Assembly (NCBI RefSeq): GCF_964340395.1
Contig: NC_135564.1
Location: 12,750,391-12,814,390 of the forward strand
From: Glandiceps talaboti
Lineage: Eukaryota > Hemichordata > Enteropneusta > Spengelidae
Direction: 5' to 3'
DNA length: 64,000 nt
The translations under genes were made by a program, and so were the position numbers. The stretch's first letter is position 1. Every line of letters begins with the position of its first letter. Below are positions 35,519-47,500 of the stretch, in pieces. The notes beneath the pieces are model-generated. The model had not been told where the DNA came from, ran no database searches, and saw nothing but the letters and a program-made list of their open reading frames with translations.

Positions 35519-38500
35519 ATGAGGAGAAGCAGAGAACCTCCGAAAGTGACAGGTTTATCCCCAAAGGAAGGACCACCGGGAACAAAAGTCACGATTCGTG
35601 GTGAAAATCTAGGCGTCAACGCACGGGATCTTATCGGTAAATACATATGAGCAATTAAATCGTCTGACAGTGGCACTGACACTCAAGTGACAGACGAAAT
35701 TTTGGTATGTTTGATACATCTCCGATACCGCAATTTAGTATAGCAATCAATGAATCTAAAAATCGGCAATGTGGTCGCTCCTCACAGTAATTTCGACAAA
35801 CACAGTTAGCTCTTTATCGGCAAGCATATAATATTCTGAACTCTATTAATTTTTATGAGACAACACCTTCTGTTCTGGCCACCGTGTTGATGCAAAGTAC
35901 GTGAACATGAGAACCTATACATATGGTGTGTAAAACGGTGTATGGTACCATAATTCAACAACAGTCACAGGAACTACGACTTATCAACATAATGATGATA
36001 TACAGTTTAAAAGTAACTGAAGACTCCAGTCAGTTCAGATACACAATACATTATAAAGGGGACATATAGAATGGAGAATTTGTATTTATTTTGGATAAAT
36101 TGTTCATGATAAAACAATTTTACTTTCATTTCTTCATAACCTATGCAATGTCAAACAACATCTAGTTTGTGTTTATAACTCAATAATTGCAAAAAATCTA
36201 ACAAATGTGTTATTTTGTTTACAAAATACTTCCTGTACTGTTCATACAATAATAGTCTTTTTCCACATTTTAAAATTTGAAACATTTGAAAATGTTCTTT
36301 GAATATTTGTTGGTTTTATCAGCACACATTCACTCACTTTGCTTACTTTATAGGATTGACAATATGTGGAATGAATTGTTTGATGTCAGCTGAGTGGATT
36401 TCACCTAGCAAGATCATTTGTAGAACGGGATTAATCCAGGGTAAAGGTGATGTCATCGTACAGACTAGATCAGCTGGTGTAGGAACTTCTACCGTCACAT
36501 TTGCTGGATATATGGTACAAGTAGGTAAGTTGAAGACATAACCAGTGAGCCCTCTAGTGTTGGTGTTGGGAGTCAAAATGATTACCACTGGCATTTCTTG
36601 TGAGTCACCACATGATATGTGAACACTACATATTGGCATGTCACTAGAAGTGTGTGTCAGTGGTATGTCAAATTGACTTAGAGGGTAGACTGGTCAACCC
36701 ATCACATAGTAAGAGATAGGGGAACACTACATGTTTGCTTGTCACTAGAAATTGTGGCACGCATCAAACTGACTTAGCAGGGAGACTGGTCATCACACAG
36801 TGAGAGGTATGTGAATACTACAAATTTTTTTTTTTTTGGGGGGGGGGGGGGGGGGGTTGTGTGTATCAGTGTTGCACCAAATTGAATTATGTACAATAAA
36901 TATAAGTATCGTGAATAGTCAATTGTGTAATGTGTTGACTTCATCCTGTATAACACAGTAAACAATCAATCTCATGTATTCTAGGTCCAGTACAAGACTC
37001 AGCTGTATGGATTGATGAGAGTCGAGTGACAGACGCTAGATTTCCTGCCGTACACAGACCATCATCTCCTGGTTTATTGGAGGAAGAAAATCCATTGGGA
37101 CTTGCTGATGATGGAACAAGGTGTGTAGAGGTGATTTCAATTCTATTTGCCCATCAGTCTGACTGTGACTGACTGTGATTGATATGCTTGCTGTATGTGA
37201 CTACTGTATGAACGACTGTCACTCTGCCACTCTGTCAGCAAGCAACCACTTTGTATGCTAACTTATGAAAAGTTATATAACTTATAAGGACACATGAATG
37301 ATTTACTATTAATGATTTATGGAAATAACAGGGACACATAATTGTGAACTTATTGGTAGGAAATTTCCTTTTTATTAGGAGAAAACAGGTTACTATATTT
37401 TAGGATAGAAACCAGAAATGGCAATCAAAATATATTGAATTTCTGATTTTTTTTCTCTTATTAATTGTTAAATTTTGATTCAATTGTATTATAGGGGTCA
37501 AATAGGTCATGAAGAGTTGATGGAGCTATTTCCACAAGGTAGGTTCAATAAATATTACACAACAATATGATAAATTTGTACAACCTTACCCTAGACAGAT
37601 CCATACAACCTTACCTTAGACAGATCCATACAACCTTACCCTAGACAGATCCATACAACCTTACCCTAGACAGATCCATGGATTCATGGAATGCAGAACA
37701 CGACTTCTCTAAAAGTAGAATACTAAAAAGAGTTTGTATGACATAGAAGAGAGACATGATATAGATTGGGGTGAATCATCATGGGATAGTGAACACTGAT
37801 AGGAACTCCACATTGTTTTGGCAAGGTTCCAAGCGGTGCAAAGCTCCTAACATCATTTACTTACCCATGATGCCTCAGCCCAGTGTAACACAGAGCTCTT
37901 CTGAAAAAGATTTGATGGCTTTGGTAACTCTATGTCAGAGAGGTTGCACAGGGTAGGGTCAGTGACAGTTGGCATTCCTCTCTCTCAAAGCATTAGTCTA
38001 GCTGGTAGATCCCTGGACAATTCTGCCAACTTGAAATAGTACCAAAGGTGATGTCAATTGCCTACCTTAAAGATTCACCCAAAGGTACTGTCATCCCCAG
38101 CTTCTGTTCAGCAACTTTCCGAGTGCAGATATGAGGTCTTACTGCAAGACTATGTAAGTATAAGAAATGCTGGTAAGACGAAACCAGCCAAACGTTTTGT
38201 TCTCCTTTGAAGTTAACAACAATAGTATTCTACTAAGATTGAAGGTTTCTGAGTTTTTTTGAACATTCATAAATTATTTTTAAAATGATTTGATTTTTTT
38301 CTATGAACAGGAAGTGACAATATTGAGGCAGACGATTTTCTTCCAGTTCGATTTTTACTCCAAAACCACCAAGGAACCAGGTAGGACAAAGCAAGTCTAA
38401 TCTACCTAATGACAGTACAGAGTTGGATATTTAGCTGTGCAAATTGGATTGCTGAACACGATACCAAGTTATGGTTATCATATTCAGAGAAACAACTATG

Positions 38501-41500
38501 ACATCCTTATCATAAACATACTATAAAGCCTTTTAGTAGCTGTGTTCAGAGTCTCAGTCCCCATATCATAACTACTCACTTCTGACTGTGGACCATCGTG
38601 TCTTGGAAACAATTTGTAATAATAAGTTGTGTCCTGTTGTTTTGAAGACACCAAGTCATGTTTTGTGACAATAATCTATCTGATACAGTAATTTAGTCTA
38701 ACTTGTTCTGAGGGCTTCCACACAGTGGAAAGTCCACAGCTGTATAATAATTCACTTGTAAAAAAAAAGTTGTATATAATGTAGGAGTACTGTGCATAAT
38801 CCATCATTCTCCTCATCGATGGAGATCTTAAGTCCCTTTGTCAGAGTAATTTTATTTACGATTATTTGTAGGTGTACATGTACAACATATTTTGTTTCTG
38901 CAATTATTTCCAAAATAATCATGTTTTCTGTATTTTGTTTCCCTGTTTTCCTCCACTTTAGACTGTAAACATCTCTAGAATTATTATCTAAAAAATAATT
39001 TCATAATATCTCAGTTTTATCAAATGATTACAAAATTTTGTTTACATCGTAAAAATGTTGCCATAGTTTTGATAAAAGAATAACAAAGTTTTGAAAATTT
39101 GGGATTCCCTTCCCAAAAAGTTTTTTTTTTTGACTGCGAGTAGAAATTTCATTTGAAACTGTGTTTCTCTTTACCAGTAAGTTGATTAAAGTATTTATGT
39201 TTCTGATTTTTTGATCTGTTAGTTTTGATGACTTGAAAGCAGGACTTCAGTACTTGAAGAGAATATCAGAGCAGAGATCAGGGGGTCCCCTTGCATTTAT
39301 GAAAGCCAATGTGAGTGCTTTTATGGACTGCCAGGACTCTTTAACAGGTAGGTGTAATTCATCAGAAATTGTTGAAATGACATTAAAAGACTAGTTTGCT
39401 GTTGCCAAGATGTATTGTGTGTATCTCACCATGCAGTACCATGTATTCTGTACATGCAGGGACGTTTGCATACACCACTCAGAGGAATGGTTGTCATCTG
39501 ACCATTTCCTGGGTTTGCCAGTAAAATCCTTCTCTGTCATAGATGGCGTTTAGTCTTTGTTCTATAATATCACTCACAATTAAAGAGGTCAACATGTCTT
39601 TCCATCATTTCCTGATAAATATGTTATTTCAAACCCTAATAAAGACGAAACAAACCTAAACGTAACAACATAAATGATGTCATCTCATACAATGCATCTT
39701 GGAACTGGACTCACTAGAATCATTCACACGTGATTGAAAGGAGAATCAACATTGTAATGTCAGTGTTATAGACAGTTATATCAAATCAGTCCACTGTTGT
39801 GTAAAACTATCATACAGGTCAGTTAACCTGAATTATATTATACCAGTATATTGATGGTGGAAATCGAGGGATCTGATTGGTCTAGACATCGAACTAGCGC
39901 GTCTAAAACGAGTGATAATGCACTGCTGGTACGATAATGCACTGCTGGCACGCGTCCAAATTTTGTTCCTCTACGAGCGTTGAGTTGTAGTCCGCCGTGA
40001 TACTGATAGTGAACTCTTCGAATTGTCAGAGGAGGATTTTCTCTCAATGAGACAATATTTTATGAGAAATTATGAAGGAAATTTCGAGAGCAACCCAGTC
40101 ATCGCGTATTTGTTCAAACCATCGCCTACTACATGTACTAAGGTCAAGGCGCTATAGCGCTAGGCATGCACGAGATCGGTCCCAGCCTCGGCGCGGCGGG
40201 GTTGGAGTGGAAACATTGGTGAGCTGTCCTGTCCTGTCATAAAAATGAAGCAAGTGAAAGAGGTTACACTGGCCGACTTACCATTAATCTAAATAGAAAT
40301 TTGTCTGGGATCCTGTCCTAGAGTATCAGTCATCAATCCGAGAGGGAAATCCTCAAACCCGAAAATCTACTGACGTAACTTCCAGTAATATAAATACATT
40401 GTAAATATCAACCTGTCTATCATCATTTCACCGAGTCGCGAATTCAGCCGGGAACGATCGAAGCACGCTGTATTCAATAAACCACTTCAAGTTTATACCT
40501 TGAGTCAAACAGGTTGTTTATTCATCACTGTGCACTTTTAATGAGCCGATCAATGTACAGATTATCCCTAGAAACGACGAGCAGATAAAATAAATCCAGT
40601 CGCTGCACGACGTTCACATTGAGGCCAAGATCAGCTGTCTTGAAAAGCAGTGTTATTGTTATGCAAATTAGACACAGAGGCGCATATGAAACGAGAAAAC
40701 GTTATTTCTTATCTTGTTTCCGATATTTTCAATATACTGGTATAATATAATAGCGATAAACCACCCCTGGGGAAGGTATACCACTCGGTTTTGACCAGTG
40801 AACTCAATATATGCACTCGCTATCGCTCGTGCATATATTGAGTTCACTGGTCAAAACCTCTTGGTATACCATCCCCAGGGGGTGGTTTATTGCTTAAATA
40901 TATTCATAATACTGCTACAGGTTATCGCTACTTTGGTCTACAAAAATCTGACAGTCATTCATTATATTGTTTGTTTGTTTGTTTGTTTGTTTGTTTGTTT
41001 GTTTGTGAAGAACTAGGTCTTTTGTCAATGATCACTGATTCAGATTTCAGTAGAGATATGACTTGACATCAAATACTTCAACTGTAATAGGCATTATGTG
41101 ATTATTTGTGCCAACTTTCTGTTGACGAAATGACTTACATTACACCTTAATGTGTTGTGTCTTTTACTAAAATATCACATGAATGAATTCTTTGACAGCC
41201 ATGCATACCAAATTGGAAGGAGACGATGTGTTGGGAAGTCCATCTATTTGTAGTAATCTACAGGAGATATTAGAAAGTAAGTTATACAGTCTTTGACAGT
41301 AATTCTATGCTACAAAATAAGTTATGCAGTGTTTGACAGTAAAGACACATTGACTTCCACTCCACACGCTACACATACATTACCATAGATATGTATAAAA
41401 GTGGACCTTCTTGTAAAATGCTGTTGAAAGTACCAAAGCCTGTCCTAGAAGTAGGCCCTACTCTGTTTGATAATGCAAAGTCTTTTATAGAAAGTTAGCT

Positions 41501-44500
41501 ATAGTAGGTTTGATAATTACAGTCAGTTGTAGAACATAGTTATGCATGCAGATTGATGCTTCACTTACAGTTTGTTTGATGATTTACACCTTATTTTAGA
41601 AAGTAAGTTTCACCAGCTTTGATTCTCCAATACCTACTTTATACATTATCTTTTAGTTTACCAGTCTCAAATTAGTTTAAATTTGATATGAAGTCTTGCT
41701 ATGTTTGATAATCCATAGTCTTTTGTAGAGAGTTATTGATAATTATACATTATCACCATATTATCTATTATAGGATGTAATGATAACGCTGATAAACTAT
41801 TTCAAGACGTTTGATAATTCTCGGTCTATTGTAGAGAGTTATTGATAATTATACATTATCACCATATTATCTATTATAGGATGTAATGATAACGCTGATA
41901 AACTATTTCAAGACGTTTGATAATTCTCGGTCTATTGTAGAGAGTTATTGATAATTATACATTATCACCATATTATCTATTATAGGATGTAATGATAATG
42001 CTGATAAACTATTTCAAGATGTTTGATAATTCTCAGTCTGTTGTAGAGAGTTATTGATAATAATACATCATCACCATATTATCTATTATAGGATGTAATG
42101 ATAATGCTGATAAACTATTTCAAGATGTTCTCAATCGTAAAGATAAAGCTGACTCCACAAGAAATGCATTGAATGTTCTCAATAGATTTAAGTTTCTATT
42201 TAATTTACCAATCACAATGGAGAGAAACATCCAAAGAGTGAGTATTCTTACATGGCTAGTATTTTAGATAAAGTGACTTTGGTTACAAAGAGTGAGTATT
42301 CTTACATGGCTAGTATTTTAGATAAAGTGACTTTGGTAACAAAGAGGGAAGTTGGGTAAAATTTGTACAGAGATTTACTTACCGTGTACCTTGTATTGAT
42401 TGGCATATTATGCACCATAATTTAGGTTGGGAATCCCAGTAAGAAAGGGGGGGGGGGGGGTGTATGGCAGTAATTTTGTAAAACTTGCATAGGTTTCCAT
42501 ATTTTGTATTAATTTCCATACCGTTTACCATAAAGTTTAGTTGGAAAGCCATTAGTTAAAGAAACTTTGTAAAACTGAAATAGATTTTCATACCATGTAC
42601 CATAGCATTAGTCAGAAACCTGGTAAGAAGAGAGAGAGAAATTTTGTAAAACTTGTATTGGTTTCAGAATTTGTTGTTAATATGTTGATATTGGTAATTG
42701 ATGTGATATTCTAAGCTGTTGTAACTATGTTGTAACCATGACAACCTAACTTGAAATTTCAGGGTGACTATGAAATAGTGGTGAATGACTATGAAAGAGC
42801 TAAGTCATTATTTTCAAACACAGAAGTCCAAGTATTCAAGAAAGGTAAGGAAGAAACAGTATCATGTTACCATAGTAACTTGCTATAAGTAAGGTTGATG
42901 GCCTTGTCTTTAGGAAAAATATGCTGGAAGAAACAGTATCATGCATGTTGCCATAGTAACATAACTAAGGTTGACTCATCTTAGGAAAAGTATGCTGATG
43001 TCATCAATTATAAACTGGTTTTGAAGAGAAATGTAAATGAGAATCCTATAATTCAGTATGATTTGTATCACTGTTTATAGCCTGAGACTTGTCTATCAGG
43101 TTTGATGATGATGATGTTTCTCCCACAATGCCGAGCATCATGTGATGATCTGCAGTAGACTTCAGCTGTACAAATGCAAAAATCTGGTTTTTGAACTTTG
43201 TGTGTTTACAGTCGTCATGTGACAAAAATAAACACAATATTGAAGATTATGACAATAATTTTTGAAAATTCATTTCATAACCTTTCTAATGATATTTAAC
43301 ATACATGTACAAAATTGAGATTGAAGACAACATCTTGCAGCAAAGTAGACAAGTTGGGTACTATGGAAAAAAGGTGTCTCACTACCTTAAATACATGCAC
43401 AGGGTTTGAGTCTTGGCTATTTAGGCAAACAACATTGTCAATACTGATAACCAAGTCTACGGGCTATATTTGTGTTTAAAATAAAAACTATGTACATGAC
43501 TTATGTTTTATGTGAAGTATGAGATTTTGACATTGACTGACTCTTAATAGGGAATTTGCAAACCCGCCATGTTGAATGTTGCATCATGGGAAATGTGATA
43601 ATAAATACTAATCAATTAGTATTGTAAACAATGTTGTTAAATTGTTTATAACCACCAATGATCAATTCATATTTAGCTTGACCAGTATGGGAGGTTTATT
43701 TCATCGGTAGCTCCAGATAAGACATTACGATAACCACAGATAATCCCATAGTCCTTTGCATCTGAGCATGCTCAGCCTGGATTGCAAGATCCCCATTGAT
43801 TAATCTATTGTATCTTGATACAGTGTACCAAGAAGTAGAAAGTAGAGTCAGTGAGTTGAGAAAACAGTTAAAAGAACAGTTAATGGCATTACCAGCTACT
43901 TTGGATGATCAGAAGAAAATTATCAGGTATGATAACAATTACAATAAACCACTGACATTTTTGCCATTAAAAAATTTGCTATTTTACAGTCTTCAACCAT
44001 TTCCCAAAGATCAATTTTTACTAATTTGTAATCCTGGTGTAATGTGTTTATATACAAAAAAATGCTTTTTATCCACTACATATTTTCATGTTTTTTGTTT
44101 CCCAGCAAAATAAGTGAAAATAAGTCTTTGGTGAAAGTTTTGAGGTTTCCAGTACCTCTTGAATTTAACATGCCCTCTGAGTCTTGAACTTAACACAGTA
44201 TGTACCATGGAAATACAAGTCATAAACTTTTTGCTGTTATTTTGCTCAAGAAGACACCAACCAATTCTCAGTTGAAATCGAGTAGAAAAATTAGAAGAAA
44301 ATTTACAGATGTTAATCAATCTTTACAAAGTCCACTAAATTTTTGCTCAACACAAACACAGTTTGTTATACAAAGAATGACACAAGATACTTGCAAGTTT
44401 TCCAGACATTACAATGATTTATAACTGAACATTTTTATCTGCAAAATAAAATGGAGCCAAATTGTGAAAATGTTTGTGTTTCTGCTAAATATTTTGTGTG

Positions 44501-47500
44501 TTTAGTGGTATGTGAGATTACTGTCACGTTTTACAAAAAACACATGTATTTTCAGATATTTAGTAGATTTAGAATGTGGTGGAGATCCAGCCTGGGAATG
44601 TATTCAAAACCAAAAGAAATGGTTAACTGAGTTATTACTACAATGTAAAGATGAATATTTACAAGTTGGTAAGTGTAATAATAAACCAAACATTCAATTG
44701 TACTTGTTATTAGTACACCTATATGTCTAGTCTGTAAAGTACGTCGTGACGGGGCGCCCTCAAACATCGGTAGTGTCTGTGTCATTATGTTAATGTCATT
44801 ATTGCACACAGTACTGACCAGTGATTACTTTCACTGTGTATAGGTGTGTGCATACTGGTGGTATTTGCACTGTAGTGTGCTGAAACATTACAACCCATAA
44901 CACCAAAGTAAAGCATTTTCTGTTTGTATCACAATCATTTATAGCATCCATATCAAGTACAACCCATAACACCAAAGTAAAGCATTTTCTGTATGTACTA
45001 TAATCATTTATAGCATCCATATCAAGTACAACCCATAACACCAAAATAAAGCATTTTCTGTTTGTATCACAATCATTTATAGCATCCATACCAAATGTAA
45101 AAGTATACTGTTTCATTTGCTAATTGACCACATTAGAAAGGCCACATGCTAGGCTTGTAAATAAACCAATTGAAACAGTATACTTTTACACTTGATATGA
45201 ATGCTATAAACAAGTGGAGCACATACAGAAAGTGCTTTACCAGTGTTACTCGTTGTTTTGCATACCTATATGCAAGTGAGCACATACCACAGAGTGCCAT
45301 TTACACAAAATCATGTTCATAGTTGTAAATGCTTTGATAAAAACACAAGTCAAACATTACAACTGTTTTTACCCTCTGTTTCTTCAGATGCCAGTTTTCA
45401 GAGATATTGTAGCCATTAAATTTCAGGTTTTATGTGAAATATTATAAAAGTTTTATTTTTCCAACTTCCCAGAAAAATTTGACTCCCCACATAAAGTGGC
45501 TTTTCTTGAAGATTTGGTTGAAATCATGGAAGACACAATACCGGAATTCTGGAAACTCGGACAAGCCTACTGTAGTGGGGAACTGTATGCAGAGGTAATT
45601 ATTCAAATATATATTATTATGTTAATATATTCAAATTATATTCAAATATATGCATATACATCAAAATGGATGTCCTCACCAAACTTTGGCCACCACCATC
45701 AACATATAGTTACGATATATACACATATAAGTGATGGGTACATATGAGATTTTCAAGTTGGTCATAGATATTGGTATATACCGTAATTAAATTATATTGT
45801 TTTTTTTTGTTACATTTCTAATTCTAACAATATATGAATTGATTTGTTACGTTAACAGAGTGGTCTGAAGTTTGTACAGTCAGACACAAATAGAGGAACT
45901 CTGTTCAAGGTAAGATTTCAAAGTAATGTAATAGTGTGGTTAATGCTAGCCAACAGATGCTGGGTTTCATATACAGAATATGCCAGATTATGAAGTTTGT
46001 CTCGTATGTCTGTTAAGTAGAAAAATTGGATATTATCATGATTGGGTGATTTTATTTCTAATTTATGGTGAAATTTGCAGTTGTGATTTGTGGAGTGGTT
46101 ACAGTTTATAGTGGTCTGGGTTATTCCATTTTACAGTCTGGGTTATTCCATTATACAGTAGGTGTGTAAGGAGTAATGATTGTACACTTCTTTGCACATG
46201 TTGTAAGAAAATGTAATACAAATATATGCTACAGTTTAATGGCTGTTGTGTTGCTATGGTGAATTTCTGATATCAAAAATAAAAGTGACTCTCATAGCAT
46301 TAGTATAATAAACAAATCATATATACAATAATTTATATTATACATTGTTAGCAAAATCCTGAATTCAATCAATCAATCAATCAAAAGACTTTATATCATG
46401 CCAGACTCCAAAACCATACTGTGAGAGGGGGTGACCGATGTGTGAGGGTGCAAAACCATAGTTCTTTGAGAGGGGGTATTAGGGTGCCCCATCATGTCGT
46501 ACCTTACTGACTATGTTCAGTGATGCCAAAAAAAGGGGTCAATCCATGCCAAATGCTTCTTTAGCTAGATATAGCTTCAAGTTTTCCCTGAAAGTGTTCA
46601 GATTTGATGCTTGCCATAATGTCCGTATTTTTAATCCTAAATTCTTGATCTTATTCCACTAGAAAATGATGTCTGAAGTATTGAGATGTTTTGCGTATCT
46701 AGTCAGAGCTGCGTTTTTACCGCAAACACTGATCAAACTACGTCAAGAGGAACGACAGAAATTTGGTATTTGGAAACCTGAGAAAACACAGGATAGCAGC
46801 TGTGCTTGGTTACCTCACTGTGTCCGTATAATGAGGTCAGGGTCAGATTCCTTTATGAAAGGTTATTTTGATTGGTTAGGAAACAATGTAAAGGAACGAC
46901 ATGTGTTGCCTTAAGCTGTGTTTACAGTGATTAGGATAAGATCTAGTTGTGTATGTTGGGTTGTTGATGGTCAAGTGGTTAGCTTGTGTACTTCTCACCA
47001 ATACAGTCTAGGTTTGAACCGACTCAGCCCTGGCTGGGTTTGAACAATAAAAATGAACTATGTCTGTATATTAGAAGGGTACGTTTTACTCTACTGAACA
47101 ATGCAAGTTTTCTCAGGATACTCTGAGTTTCCCCTGCTTTAACACTAGGGCACTGCTCAGTGGCGACCATTAAGCAAATTTCTGAATTTACTTGGACCAA
47201 TGAATGTTATTATTATTATTATTTTCCAAACAGCAAAAACTTTCATTTCATTTCACCCTGGATCTAACATTCACTAATTATTCCCAGAAATAAAAAACTT
47301 GTGTTCACCTATTAATTTTAGTAAAACTACATTTTATATTCTTATTTTTTCCAATATTAATGCTATGTGTTTTGTTTTGATTTCCAGATCACTATTGAGT
47401 TCATTTAATAGTCTAGATATGCCAACAGAACCACTGCATCATGTTCAGAATTTAACACTAGCTCTGAGATCTCACTGTATGACGTCTGTATTCCAACAAG

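Noticed and set aside
44799-45116. 105-codon minus-strand frame with internal repeats ([13 protein letters not shown])
   Set aside because: Generated by the triplicated arm of a foldback element.
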